Source: Bacteriovoracaceae bacterium | Lineage (GTDB): Bacteria > Bdellovibrionota > Bacteriovoracia > Bacteriovoracales > Bacteriovoracaceae | Direction: 5' to 3' | Length of the DNA stretch: 64,000 nucleotides | NCBI GenBank assembly: GCA_018675575.1 | Contig: JABGXW010000099.1 | Coordinates: 23,288-87,287, forward strand | Shown: piece after piece, positions 44,313-54,900 of the stretch | How the letters are laid out: each line of letters starts with the position of its first letter | Position numbering within the stretch: position 1 is the stretch's first letter | Program-made: the position numbers and the translations under genes | Notes under the pieces: model-generated | Told to the model about the DNA's origin: nothing | Databases searched by the model: none | Seen by the model: only the letters and a program-made list of their open reading frames with translations

Positions 44313-45370
44313 TGAAGAACATTACTTGTATTATATTTTTCTTAATTGTCTCTAGCCTTGCATATGCAGGCAAGGGTGTGGTCATTGTTTTACAAGCTCC
44401 CTTATTAAATAATGATAATTTTGATTCTCCTGCTGTAACACATGTTAGAAAGGGACAAGAAATTTATATTCACGACAAGCATTTTGGTCTAAGCAGTGAC
44501 AATATTACGTTTGAAGGCATGGCCGATGACGAAGATATTGATAAAGTAGAAGATGGTTATGACAAAGAAGGATTTTTTCAAACCCTAGATGCTAGTGGCA
44601 ATGCGGCCTACATTGAAAAGAAATATATTAAGCTTATCTTTAACGATAGACGTGAGCTATTCTCTAAAGTCAGACCCTTTAAATATGATCCCACAGATTA
44701 TCGCTTAGAAGAACCACTTCAAAAAAACTATCCTATCGCTATAGAGAAAATGTTTAGAGCAGGAGCTTTCATGGCCTTTGGTCCCCCTAGACATGTTAAT
44801 TATAATTATGTTTCCCCAGTTGTTGCCCAAAACTTTTCAACAAGAATTGGTGCAGAGATTTTTTATGCTAAGAAAGTTGATTTTGATCTCTATGATCGAT
44901 TTTACTTTGGCGGAATGGGACATATCTATTCATTTAACAGTGAATCTTCTATGCAAGACGATTCAACCGCTGAAGAGAAAGGTGGAGAATTTGGAGCCGG
45001 TCCTTTTCTGTCCTATATCTTTTTTAGAAATAATAATTGGCGTATGACGTTTTCAGGGGGGCTTACTCTAAATTATTATCGTTCTCTTGTTAAAATTGGA
45101 TCTGAAGACGGTGATGATGAAGAGGAACGTTTTTTTGATGGATTTTATTTCACACCGAAAATTAAAACCTATATCGTTGCAAAAAATATCACTCCAGCAG
45201 TTGATTTCATGGCGGGCTTTGACATTACTATGAATATTCCCACAAACATTTCAGGGAGTACGCCCATTAGGAATAATAACCAATGGCAAGAAGATCCTGC
45301 TGCTGATAATATTCATCTTCCCTTTGGCGCCATCTGGTCATTTATTATTGGGATTAACGCAACCCACTAA
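44309..45370 (+). CDS. Exported envelope protein, probable outer-membrane barrel partner
   Basis: A 353-residue protein with a signal peptide ending SSLAYA. The first 110 mature residues include an SH3-like segment (HVRKGQEIYIHDKHFG) and an acidic loop. The rest alternates short aromatic strands (FDLYDRFYFGGMGHIYSF; WRMTFSGGLTLNYYRS), as in an outer-membrane barrel, ending FIIGINATH. The ATG overlaps the previous stop (ATGA), so the two proteins are made together and may form a complex. No family was recognised. Confidence 0.78.
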   Translation: MMKNITCIIFFLIVSSLAYAGKGVVIVLQAPLLNNDNFDSPAVTHVRKGQEIYIHDKHFGLSSDNITFEGMADDEDIDKVEDGYDKEGFFQTLDASGNAAYIEKKYIKLIFNDRRELFSKVRPFKYDPTDYRLEEPLQKNYPIAIEKMFRAGAFMAFGPPRHVNYNYVSPVVAQNFSTRIGAEIFYAKKVDFDLYDRFYFGGMGHIYSFNSESSMQDDSTAEEKGGEFGAGPFLSYIFFRNNNWRMTFSGGLTLNYYRSLVKIGSEDGDDEEERFFDGFYFTPKIKTYIVAKNITPAVDFMAGFDITMNIPTNISGSTPIRNNNQWQEDPAADNIHLPFGAIWSFIIGINATH

Positions 45371-45480
45371 AGACAAAAGCTCTTAACTTGCCCGACTAAA
45401 GCACTTCTAAAAAATATTCTTATTAAAAACAAAATTGTCTATATTTCCAACACTTTACAATTGATAAAATGTCTAAAGTT

Positions 45481-45508
45481 TTAACAGTTTTGCTCGATAA
45501 GTTATTAT
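45481..45508 (+). promoter_or_regulatory. Promoter of the 45560-46038 small genes
   Basis: TTAACA, 16-base spacer, TATTAT, followed by a leader of about 45 bases containing AGGAGG. Confidence 0.55.
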
Positions 45509-45559
45509 CAGTAATAAATTGTTCCAAGACGGAGCAACAAAAGATGCCAGGAGGCAAAC

Positions 45560-45772
45560 ATGACAAACACAACTCAAAAAGAATCAGATGTACTTTTCCA
45601 AAAATTAGGTGACACCTGGTATGCGTTTACTGAGATCAACGAAAATTTCATCTACTCCGCTCTACCTGAAGGAATTAATCCTCATGAGACAAGACTTGAG
45701 TTATTTGAGGTTATTGAAGAGCATATGGATAAAGTAGCAGAACATTATCAAGCTCCAGAGCAAGTTGCTTAA
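45560..45772 (+). CDS. Small acidic protein, unknown
   Basis: A 70-residue protein with strong AGGAGG six bases before the ATG and its own promoter. It has no signal peptide. The centre (LGDTWYAFTEINENFIYSALPEG) looks like two strands, and the C-terminal half is helical and acidic. The strong translation signals suggest real and possibly high expression. The next small gene begins five bases after its stop. Confidence 0.75.
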   Translation: MTNTTQKESDVLFQKLGDTWYAFTEINENFIYSALPEGINPHETRLELFEVIEEHMDKVAEHYQAPEQVA

Positions 45773-45777
45773 TTTTA

Positions 45778-46038
45778 ATGTCAAAAAATAAATTTTTAAA
45801 TCTTTTCAAGAAAGACGCAGGAAGATCTAATCCTTCTGTTTCCCAAGAAGAAGAGAAACAGGATAAAAACGCCATGGATAAAAAATTTGTTCAAGAAATA
45901 ATAAATCTTATTGGAAAGAAATTGAAAGATCCCTCAATGGCCAAGAAAGCGGCACAAATCGTTGAAGAAATGATTCAAGAAAAAACTTATACACATACCA
46001 ATCAAAATCGATATACAAAAAACAAAAAATCCGCATAA
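45778..46038 (+). CDS. Small basic protein, unknown
   Basis: An 86-residue Lys-rich protein without signal peptide. A predicted amphipathic helix covers about 33-69 (DKKFVQEIINLIGKKLKDPS, then AQIVEEMIQEK), followed by a Thr/Asn/Lys tail. It starts five bases after the 45560 gene and is probably co-translated with it. The charge contrast with its acidic neighbour could mean a partner pair, which is speculation. Confidence 0.65.
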   Translation: MSKNKFLNLFKKDAGRSNPSVSQEEEKQDKNAMDKKFVQEIINLIGKKLKDPSMAKKAAQIVEEMIQEKTYTHTNQNRYTKNKKSA

Positions 46039-46040
46039 CT

Positions 46041-46110
46041 TTCAGAACTCTGAATAGCCTAGAGCACAAAAATCTTCGCTTTTCAGGGTTCTCTACATTC
46101 TGTAGAATGT
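46041..46110 (+). promoter_or_regulatory. Structured leader: 11-bp stem and adjacent palindrome before the aminotransferase
   Basis: Arms 46044-46054 (AGAACTCTGAA) and 46082-46092 (TTCAGGGTTCT) pair over 11 bases with one G-U, around a 27-base loop. An inner palindrome TTCAGA-AC-TCTGAA offers an alternative fold for the first arm. Directly after comes ACATTCT-GT-AGAATGT (46095-46110). No T tract follows, so a regulatory element or operator is more likely than a terminator. Confidence 0.5.
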
Positions 46111-46133
46111 TCATGCAATCAAGGATTTTACCC

Positions 46134-47243
46134 ATGACAAGACCTGTTCCATTTTATAACTTTAATGATCTTCACAATCATGAGTTTCAAGAAAAAGTTA
46201 AGTCTCGTTTTAGTGAAATTCTTGAAAAAAATAGTTTTATTGAAGGGCCCTTCAACTTTTCATTTGAAGAAAAGTTTTCAACTTTACAAAATTGTAAACA
46301 GACTTTATTAGTGGCCAATGGAACAGATGCTTTAGAAATTTCATTACTTGCCCATGGGATTAAACATGGTGATCAGGTGGCAGTTCCTGGAATAACATTT
46401 TATGCCACAGCAGAAGCTGTATTAAATGTTGGGGCGATACCTGTCTTTGTAGATATTCTTCCAGAGTCTGGATTAATGGATCCGAAAAGTCTTCAAAATG
46501 TTTTAGAAAAGTTTTCCATCAAGGCGGTGATGCCTGTTCACATATATGGACTCCCAGCTCCAATGAAAGAAATTGATAATCTTTGCCAAGGAAAATCGAT
46601 TCCAGTCATTGAAGATGCTGCTCAAGCGCAAGGCACTATTACCTATACAGGGCCCGTCGGATCAGGACCAAACCTTACCACTTTTTCCTTCTACCCCACT
46701 AAGAATCTTTCCGCTTTTGGAGATGCAGGTGCTATTTTAACTTCAAACGATGAACTCGCGGAACGAATAAGGGCCATCAGAAACCATGGTCGATCTCCTT
46801 TAAAAATACTTGGAAGAAACTCCAGATGTGATCATCTTCAAGCCGCTGTTCTTGATCTTAAATTAGAAAAAACTCCAACACTTAATATGGCCAGAAAGAA
46901 AATAGCCTGCATGTACCACCAAGGATTTAAGAAATTAAATCTCCCGAATGTAAAAATTCTAGCTGATGATTTTCTAGAAACATCTTCATGGCATCTCTAC
47001 CCGATTCAATTAAACTCTGTAGAAAATAGAAAAAAGCTTGGCGATCATCTCAAGGCATATTCAATTGGATTCACACCTTTTTATGAAAAAGCACTTCATC
47101 AAGAGAAAGTTCTCAATCAATTTCAGGGTGAAACCACTAATGCTGAACTCTTTGCAGGAAAGACAATTTGTCTGCCCATGAACCCCTATTTAGTTCAAGA
47201 AGATATTGACACGGTTGTCAATTGTGTTGCTTCGTTTTTTTAG
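46134..47243 (+). CDS. DegT/DnrJ/EryC1-type sugar aminotransferase
   Basis: PLP-dependent enzyme that converts nucleotide 4- or 3-keto sugars into amino sugars for LPS, capsule or glycans. About 369 residues from ATG 46134, which has AAGGA eight bases upstream; in-frame ATGs at 46107 and 46113 have no ribosome site. The PLP lysine is Lys190 in FYPTKNLSAFGDAG. The aspartate contacting the ring nitrogen is in VIEDAAQAQG, and NHGRSPLK is the substrate-loop block. It is preceded by a structured leader. Confidence 0.93.
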   Translation: MTRPVPFYNFNDLHNHEFQEKVKSRFSEILEKNSFIEGPFNFSFEEKFSTLQNCKQTLLVANGTDALEISLLAHGIKHGDQVAVPGITFYATAEAVLNVGAIPVFVDILPESGLMDPKSLQNVLEKFSIKAVMPVHIYGLPAPMKEIDNLCQGKSIPVIEDAAQAQGTITYTGPVGSGPNLTTFSFYPTKNLSAFGDAGAILTSNDELAERIRAIRNHGRSPLKILGRNSRCDHLQAAVLDLKLEKTPTLNMARKKIACMYHQGFKKLNLPNVKILADDFLETSSWHLYPIQLNSVENRKKLGDHLKAYSIGFTPFYEKALHQEKVLNQFQGETTNAELFAGKTICLPMNPYLVQEDIDTVVNCVASFF

Positions 47244-47276
47244 CTATTTATATCGCCAAATAAAATTATTTTTCTC

Positions 47277-47321
47277 TTATCAAAGAGTGAATGCCTTGCG
47301 TAATTATCTCCTTTTTGATAA
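47277..47321 (+). promoter_or_regulatory. Hairpin between the aminotransferase and trmB
   Basis: Arms 47277-47287 (TTATCAAAGAG) and 47311-47321 (CTTTTTGATAA) pair over 11 bases with one G-U and a 23-base loop. The second arm is T-rich but there is no T run after it. It could be a weak terminator or part of the trmB leader. Confidence 0.45.
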
Positions 47322-47351
47322 TTAGTCTCAAACTTAATTTGGATAAAATAT

Positions 47352-48071
47352 ATGGAAACCCCAACCAAAATCGACCGATCATATTCAGAAGAGTTTAAAT
47401 ATGCCGATCATCGAAATCCTTATCATACTCGATTAGAAAAGTTCAGTGAGTTTGTCATGCGTGACAATGAAGCTGAAGAGTTTCGTGGAAGATGGAATAA
47501 AGATGTTTTTAACAGAGAAGGAAAGCTAATTGCTGAAGTTGGTTCCGGTTATGGCCATTTTATGATGCATTATTGCGAAAACAATCCTGATGTTAATTAT
47601 GTTGGTATAGATTATCGATTTAAAAGAAGTTTTGAACTAGCAGAACAATTAGAAGATCATCCCACTAAAAACTTTAGATATCTTCGCGCAAAAGGTGAAC
47701 GTATATCATTTCTCTTTGGAGAATCCGAACTAGATGAGTTGTATTACTTTTTTCCCGACCCATGGCCAAAAAGAAGACATAATAAAAAACGACTCTTCCA
47801 AGAGCCCTTTCTTAAGGCAGTCAAAAAAGCTTTAAAACCTGGAGGGCTGATCTATGTTAAAACAGATCATGAAGATTATTTTGACTGGATGGAAAACATA
47901 CTAGAAAAACAAAACAAACATAATAATGATTTCAAGATTATTTTCAAAACGAAAGATCTTTACAACGAGCATCCCGATCACTTCTTAGCAGAATTTCAAA
48001 CAAAATTTGAAAAGATTTTTCTAAGAAAAGAAATTAATATCAAAGGATTTGTTCTTCAAAACTTAAAGTAA
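47352..48071 (+). CDS. trmB: tRNA (guanine-N7-)-methyltransferase
   Basis: Methylates G46 in the variable loop of many tRNAs. The 239 residues hold the SAM motif EVGSGYGHF (about 57-65), the adenine-binding GIDYRFKRS, the family signature FFPDPWPKRRHNKKRL and KTDHEDYFDWM. It heads the trmB-dnaG-rpoD run; in E. coli rpsU takes this position. The tail is Lys-rich. Confidence 0.96.
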   Translation: METPTKIDRSYSEEFKYADHRNPYHTRLEKFSEFVMRDNEAEEFRGRWNKDVFNREGKLIAEVGSGYGHFMMHYCENNPDVNYVGIDYRFKRSFELAEQLEDHPTKNFRYLRAKGERISFLFGESELDELYYFFPDPWPKRRHNKKRLFQEPFLKAVKKALKPGGLIYVKTDHEDYFDWMENILEKQNKHNNDFKIIFKTKDLYNEHPDHFLAEFQTKFEKIFLRKEINIKGFVLQNLK

Positions 48072-48087
48072 GAAGATAAGGAAGTTA

Positions 48088-49992
48088 ATGTCTACATTGC
48101 AAGACTTAAAACAAAGAATTATGGGTGACGTTCTGATTTCTACAGTTGTAGGTCAATACATCCCTATAACGAGAAAGGGTACTTCCACTCTTGCTGTTTG
48201 TCCCTTCCACGATGATCATAAACCTTCAATGAATGTCACTGATGACCGTCGCTATTTTAAATGTTTTGCTTGTGGAGAAGGTGGTAACGCCATTGACTTC
48301 GTCATGAAGTATAAAAATTTAGATTTCAAAGATGCGCTCAAAGAAATCAGTGAACAAAATGGAATTCGATTTGAAGACTATATTACTTCAAAAACAAAAT
48401 CTCCTCGTGCTTTAATGGCAGAAAAAATTCTTACACGAGCGACTTCTGTTTTTCAAAAGATGGCGGAAACAAAACAGTTTCCTGCCTTCGAAGACTTTTT
48501 AAAAACAAGAAATCTCTCCCATGAAATCAGTCATACATATAATTTAGGATTTGCTCCTAAATACAGTGCTATCACAGAATATCTATATAGCATCAGTGAT
48601 CTAGCAGATAAAAGTTTAGCTCTCTCAGTAGCAACTGAAATTGGACTGATTCGAGAAAATTCACCAGAGAATCAGCAAAAGCCAGGATACAAGTCTCATT
48701 ATGATACCTTTCGAGAACGAATAATGTTTCCAATTTGGGATCATTTTGGCCAAGTCATTGGCTATACATCTCGAAAAATTCATGACTATCAAAAAGCTAA
48801 GTACATGAATTCAAAAGAATCATTTGTCTTTAACAAAAGTATGATTCTCTATGGCCTTCACCTTGCAAAGAATAACATTAGAGAAAGAGATTCTGTACTT
48901 TTAGTAGAAGGCAACATGGATCAAATGACTCTCTTCCACAAAGGTTTTAGAAATACTGTGGCCATCCAAGGAATAGCTATTTCAGATCATTCCATTAGAA
49001 CTTTAAAAAGTTTGACTAAAAATTTTTATCTCACACTCGACAATGATGCCGGGGGATTCAGTGCCATGAAAAGAATCAATGCTCAATGCTTGGCCGAAGG
49101 AATCACTCCAAAATATGTGAACCTTGATCCTGCTAAAGATCCTGATGAATTTTTAAACGAATTCTCAACTATTGAATTTCAAAAACGTATCGATGAAGCA
49201 AAAACTTTTATCGATGTTGAATTAGAAAGCATTATTCCAGAATTTATTCCGGAAATACTTGATGCCAAATTAATCTTACTAAACAAGGCCTTTTCCATCG
49301 TTGCTCCTCTAGGCACAGGACTCGGTGCAACAGAAAGACTTGTTAAGGTTGCCCGGATGATTGGACTAAATTCTGACTCAGCAAGCATCACCGAAAACTA
49401 CAAAGATTTTCTAGGACAAGAACATAAAGCTCCCAAAAAGCAAAAAAATGAAGAATATCAAGAGGTTGAAAATTTGTTTCAAGATGAATTTTTTGAAGAA
49501 AACTATCAACCCAATGCATTGCCACCACTGCTCGCTGTAGAAAAGAGATTGATCAGGGAATTAATCAAACATCCAGAATGTTTAATTCATCAAGAAATAT
49601 CCGATCTACTTGATTTTGTTAGTAGTAATGAGGTAAAAAAGTATCTTTCAGAGTTAAAAGATCTGTTTTATGAAATCGACGAAAAAGAGTATTCATCGAT
49701 GGTTAGATCGGTGACTCTTGCGAACTCATATGGACAAGAGTTAACAGAAACAGCTCTTCAATCGACTGAGTATTTTGTCGGTATAGATTTACCCACAGAA
49801 ACACTAGATCAGATTATGAAGGACTTAAGAACAAAATTAGAAGAAGATCATTTAAAAACATTGCGCAGAAATCTCAACAATAGAAAAAGCCAATGCCAAA
49901 CAGAAAATGATCTTAATAAACTAATGAAAGAAATAATTGAGCTAGATAAAAAATTAATCGATCTCAATAATCAAAAATTTATTAAACCATAA
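48088..49992 (+). CDS. dnaG: DNA primase
   Basis: Makes RNA primers for replication. The 634 residues carry the CHC2 zinc finger (Cys38, His41, Cys59, Cys62), a DnaG N-terminal catalytic region, the TOPRIM motif LLVEGNMDQ with the later LDNDAGG metal site, and a C-terminal helical DnaB-interaction region. AAGGA precedes the ATG. It is placed between trmB and rpoD, a variant of the macromolecular-synthesis operon. Confidence 0.97.
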   Translation: MSTLQDLKQRIMGDVLISTVVGQYIPITRKGTSTLAVCPFHDDHKPSMNVTDDRRYFKCFACGEGGNAIDFVMKYKNLDFKDALKEISEQNGIRFEDYITSKTKSPRALMAEKILTRATSVFQKMAETKQFPAFEDFLKTRNLSHEISHTYNLGFAPKYSAITEYLYSISDLADKSLALSVATEIGLIRENSPENQQKPGYKSHYDTFRERIMFPIWDHFGQVIGYTSRKIHDYQKAKYMNSKESFVFNKSMILYGLHLAKNNIRERDSVLLVEGNMDQMTLFHKGFRNTVAIQGIAISDHSIRTLKSLTKNFYLTLDNDAGGFSAMKRINAQCLAEGITPKYVNLDPAKDPDEFLNEFSTIEFQKRIDEAKTFIDVELESIIPEFIPEILDAKLILLNKAFSIVAPLGTGLGATERLVKVARMIGLNSDSASITENYKDFLGQEHKAPKKQKNEEYQEVENLFQDEFFEENYQPNALPPLLAVEKRLIRELIKHPECLIHQEISDLLDFVSSNEVKKYLSELKDLFYEIDEKEYSSMVRSVTLANSYGQELTETALQSTEYFVGIDLPTETLDQIMKDLRTKLEEDHLKTLRRNLNNRKSQCQTENDLNKLMKEIIELDKKLIDLNNQKFIKP

Positions 49993-50009
49993 TATAACCG
50001 GAGACTTTA

Positions 50010-51755
50010 ATGTCCGTAGCCTCAGTATTTATCAATTCAAAAAACTTCTCAAAACTGCTTGTAAAAGGTAAAGATCAAAATTACCTTACAGCTGAAGAAA
50101 TTAATGATGCTATTCCTGCAAGTCTGGTTGATGTTGCATCACTAGACGAAATCATGAATAAGATTTTTGAAGCAAAAATTGATCTTCAAGAAGGTAATGT
50201 TGACGAGGAAGATGAAGGAATCAGATTAGACGGAACAGAGATAATCGAAGAAACACTCTCTAAAGAAGAAAAAGCTGAACTTAAATCAGCTTCAACAGAC
50301 CCTGTAAAACTCTACCTCAAGAGAATGGGCTCAGTTGCACTTCTAACAAGAGAAGGCGAAGTTGTTATTGCTAAAGAGATTGAAGAAGGTGAAAGAGAAA
50401 TCGTCCTTTCATCACTATCTTCAAGCCACGCTCTAGAGGAGATCGTTAAACTTCAAGAAAAAATCGTAGGCCAAGAAAATCAAAACGAATTTACAAAAGA
50501 TCTTGTACGTGGTCTTGATGATGAGTCATCACAAAATGATATTAAGAAAATGAAGGAGAGAATTTTTGCTGTTTGCGATAAAATTGCGCTTCTCATAAAT
50601 GAAATCAAAGGTGAAGATGGTACTCTTAAAAAATTAACAGAACCTCAAAAAAAGCAAGCTGATGAATTAGGTCTCTTTCTAGCTGACCTGACATTCAATA
50701 GAAAAATTATTAATAGTTTCACTGAACCTGTTAAAAAATACTACTTACAATTTAAAGAACTTTTCGAACAACAAGCTCGTATCTTTAAGTTTTTAGAAGT
50801 AACAAATAGTGCAACTTATAAGGTTCTTTTTAATAAAGTTTTAGAAGATGATGTCTTCAAAAGAAAACTAGCTAAAGATCTTTACACTACAGATGCCAAA
50901 ATCGAACAACTAATAAGAAACCAAGAAGATGTATTAAGAAAACTAAGAAGACTTTCTTTAGACGCTGGAATGGATTTTGAAGATATCGAAAGAGTTTATA
51001 AAATTATTCTAGATGGTGAAGCTAAGGCCGATAGAGCTAAGAAACAATTAGTTGAAGCCAATCTTCGACTTGTTGTTTCTATTGCAAAGAAATATACCAA
51101 TAGAGGTCTTCAATTCTTAGACCTTATCCAAGAAGGAAATATTGGTCTGATGAAAGCTGTCGATAAATTTGAGTACAGACGTGGTTACAAGTTTTCAACT
51201 TATGCAACTTGGTGGATTAGACAGGCGATTACTCGTGCCATAGCTGACCAAGCTAGAACTATCAGAATTCCTGTTCATATGATTGAAACAATCAATAAAA
51301 TGGTTCGTACTTCAAGACAATTGATTCAAGAATTAGGTAGAGAGCCTGCTCCTGAAGAAATTGCTGAACGAATGGAGCTACCTGTTGATAAAGTTAAAAA
51401 AGTTCAAAAAATATCTAAAGAACCTATTTCTCTTGAAACACCGATTGGTGAAGAAGAAGATAGCTCACTTGGTGATTTTATCGAAGATAAGAAGATTATT
51501 TCTCCAGCTGACGCTGTGATGAGTATTACTCTTTCTGAACAAACCAGAGCTGTCCTCTCTACTCTTACGCCAAGGGAAGAAAAAGTCTTAAGAATGAGAT
51601 TTGGGATTGGTGAAAAATCTGATCATACACTTGAAGAAGTTGGTCAGGATTTCTTTGTTACCAGAGAGCGTATTAGACAGATCGAGGCCAAGGCCCTTAG
51701 AAAGCTTAGACATCCTTCTAGGGCCAAGATGCTTAAGGCCTATGTGGATGGCTGA
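50010..51755 (+). CDS. rpoD: Primary sigma factor (sigma-70, RpoD)
   Basis: Housekeeping sigma subunit of RNA polymerase. The 581 residues include a region 1.1 (about 1-65), the region 1.2 start [11 protein letters not shown], a non-conserved acidic spacer, and region 2 with [19 protein letters not shown] and [15 protein letters not shown]. Region 3 follows, then region 4 with [13 protein letters not shown] and [21 protein letters not shown] precedes the ATG and the gene follows dnaG by 17 bases. The conserved recognition helices agree with the TTGACA/TATAAT-like promoters seen in this window. Confidence 0.98.
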   Translation: MSVASVFINSKNFSKLLVKGKDQNYLTAEEINDAIPASLVDVASLDEIMNKIFEAKIDLQEGNVDEEDEGIRLDGTEIIEETLSKEEKAELKSASTDPVKLYLKRMGSVALLTREGEVVIAKEIEEGEREIVLSSLSSSHALEEIVKLQEKIVGQENQNEFTKDLVRGLDDESSQNDIKKMKERIFAVCDKIALLINEIKGEDGTLKKLTEPQKKQADELGLFLADLTFNRKIINSFTEPVKKYYLQFKELFEQQARIFKFLEVTNSATYKVLFNKVLEDDVFKRKLAKDLYTTDAKIEQLIRNQEDVLRKLRRLSLDAGMDFEDIERVYKIILDGEAKADRAKKQLVEANLRLVVSIAKKYTNRGLQFLDLIQEGNIGLMKAVDKFEYRRGYKFSTYATWWIRQAITRAIADQARTIRIPVHMIETINKMVRTSRQLIQELGREPAPEEIAERMELPVDKVKKVQKISKEPISLETPIGEEEDSSLGDFIEDKKIISPADAVMSITLSEQTRAVLSTLTPREEKVLRMRFGIGEKSDHTLEEVGQDFFVTRERIRQIEAKALRKLRHPSRAKMLKAYVDG

Positions 51756-51878
51756 TATTAGCTAATTATAACTAGATGCATTAAATTTGATTTATTCAGA
51801 GGGCCTATATCAAGCAGGCTTTTCTTAATTATTATCTATTTTCTAAATTTTCCTACTGTAAGAGCGCAACATATCGTC

Positions 51879-51884
51879 TATAAT
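51879..51884 (+). promoter_or_regulatory. Probable -10 box for the SNF2 gene
   Basis: TATAAT with only a weak -35 (CTGTAA) 17 bases upstream. It lies 25 bases before the start codon. Confidence 0.4.
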
Positions 51885-51909
51885 ATAGTATTAAATTTTT
51901 AGGATATAA

Positions 51910-54900
51910 ATGGAAATAATCAGCTCAAGCTTACCGAATACTGTATTAGCTGAAGTAAAGGATTACTTCGCCCAAAATATCATTATTGAGGCCACAAAAT
52001 TATTAAAACTTTCTCGTGTCACGCTTAGCTTCACCAAGGGCACTGTTGAAACTTATTTCATCATTTCTGGAATAGTAAGAGAAGATCGCTCTCATGAAAC
52101 TAAAATCGTTTTTAAACGAAGACTCGTTGGAACCGAAGAAAGTCCTGTTACTTCTAATTGCGATTGCCATCAATGGTCACAGGCTGGACATTGCAGACAT
52201 TCTGTGGCCCTCTTTTTATTATTTCATTGGCAGAATGTTGATCAGTCTGCTGATCTAATAAGTGACGGAGGATCTAGACCTCCCATTCCATTTAATACAG
52301 GACTTGGTGTAAATGTTTTAGAATATGGAACAATTATCCCTTCGCCACATTTACTCCAAGGCGCTCCCCCATCAGCCACTTATTCTTCATTACAATATTT
52401 ATTACATAATAAAAAAGTTATTAACTTCCCACTACCTGAAAGCTTTAAAGGCAAGCTGGTCTTACAATTGAATTCAGCATACACTGAAGTTCTTGAAGAG
52501 GGACAGGAATTTGTTCCCATGTTTCACTTCGAATATGTGGATGTAGATGGCACTCTCTATAAAGAGATTAGTCTCTTTGAAAATCTATATCTTTTTAATT
52601 GGAGCTCTGGCGAAGTATTACATTTCTCAGCAAATTTAAAAGAGTTTGTACGAAAAGTAAGACATTCCTACCGTCGGCTCGATATAAATTCTTTTTTAGA
52701 ACTTGCCATTCATCCAGATCTAGAAAATAAAGTTGAAGTTTATATAGATCAAGTTCTCTTCAAAGATATCCCTACACTCGATCCCATCATGAGAGTCACT
52801 TTAGAACCTGGCGAGAAAAAAAGCCTGATCTCTGTAAAGGTTAATTTCCTTGATGAAGAAGATCATATTCTTTCAATTCCCACATTCTTATCTCAATTTA
52901 CTTTTACAAATGGGAAACTCTCTAGCTTCAAAAAGAAAAAAGACGCTTATGATTTCATAGGCGGCTTAATATCTTCATTTGAAGAAGAGGCCTCTTCGTA
53001 TAAGAAGTTTCTCATTCCATCAAATCAAAAAGAAGAATGGATCAAGTCCGTCGAGTACGTTAATGCAAATGAGAAGTCATTTAAATATAATGCTAAAACA
53101 AAAATTATCTGCCATTATGACAATCAATATCTTAAATTGATCTTAACGTCTCTGTATAAAAACTTCAGCGAAATGCTCTTTAGATTTTCTAAGTACGATA
53201 ATGAGATGGAGGGATTAGACTTTCAATTATCTTCAACTAATCTTTTTCAAGGACTTTCAAAATTCAATATAGAAATGACTCCCTATGGATGTATGATCTT
53301 TTATGATCGGGCAGAAATTAGTAAATGGAGTTCTCGAATTCGCTTTGAAAGAAATTCAACCAGCACTAAATGGTTCGATCTCGAACTAAATGTCGATAAG
53401 ATAGATTTAGATATTATCAAAAATGCTGACTTAGATCAAGGTCTCGCTCTTACTAAAACGGGACTTGTCTTACTTTCTTCAGAACAAAAACAACTAATAC
53501 GCTTTATGAGGAAATATACTCAATATGAAGCGACTAATAAGGGTGAAGATACTCTTAAGCAGACCGAAAATATTGGAGATGATGGTTCCCTAGAGAAAGA
53601 GTTACACCGTTTTGTGCTACCCTTTAACCGTTCACGAATTTTTGAATTATTTGAACTTAAAAAACTCGGTATTGAAGGGGCACTATCTCCAGAGGAAGAA
53701 GAGCTATGTGAAAAATTATCAACCTTAGACTCAATTCCAACATATCCAATTCCAGAACATATGAAGGACATACTTAGACCCTATCAGGAAACAGGATATC
53801 ATTGGTTACGCTTTCTTCATGAAAATCATTTAGGAGCTTGTCTCGCTGATGATATGGGTCTTGGTAAAACATTACAAGCGATTACTTTTATACAAGCGGT
53901 CTACGAGCAGATAGAAAGAGTGTTAATTGTTTGCCCTGTTTCAATTCTACTTAACTGGGAAAATGAATTTAAGAAATTTTCTGATCTTGAGGTCCTTATT
54001 TATCATGGTGGAGATCGAAATCTAGAGCCCGACAAAAAAATCATCCTGACTTCCTACGGAGTAATGAAAAGAGAGGCCGCGGACCTCTTTAAAGATAAAC
54101 ATTTTGATGTCCTTATCTTAGACGAAGTTCAACATCTTAAAAATGTCAGATCCCTTGGAGCTTACGCTGCTAGACAATTAAATGCAGACTTTAGAATCTG
54201 TTTAACTGGTACACCAGTAGAAAATGATCTCTCTGAATTTTATAATATATTAGATTTATCAATTCCAGGTATTTGGGGAGATCTTCAATTTATCAGAACG
54301 ACTTCCAATAAAAAGTCCCGGTTACTGGCCAGAAAAACAGCAACTCCATTTATTTTACGAAGAACGAAGGGACAAGTCCTTACAGATCTTCCGCCTAAGA
54401 TTGAAAATGATGTTTATCTCGAACTCTCTGAAGGCGAATGGGATCGTTATAAATCAAATCTTCAAGGCATTAAAAATAGAATCCTCGCTTCTACTAGTAA
54501 GAAAAAATATGGTGAAATCCTAAAAGGATTATTAGAACTAAGACAGTCTTGTCTTTGGCAAAGTCCTAAAGGCAATAAAACAATTGCTATGAATCAAATC
54601 ACTTCTACTAAAATTGAATTTCTTATCGAAACTCTAGAACAAATTTTGGAAGAGGGTCATCAAGCGATCATCTTTTCTCAATTTACAACTTATTTAGATA
54701 TTATACAGCAGTATATTGCTGAAAAACATTGGAAATATTCACGCATTGACGGCAGCCAATCTATTAAGAAAAGGCAAAAGTCTGTGGATGCCTTCCAGTC
54801 TGGTAAGACTCCAGTCTTTCTGATTTCTCTTAAAGCTGGTGGTGTGGGCCTGAATTTAACGGCAGCATCTTATGTTTTTATTATGGACCCTTGGTGGAAT

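Noticed and set aside
51808..51835. GCCT/AGGC hairpin with T-rich tail after rpoD
   Set aside because: Only four base pairs and a nine-base loop; too weak to call a terminator.
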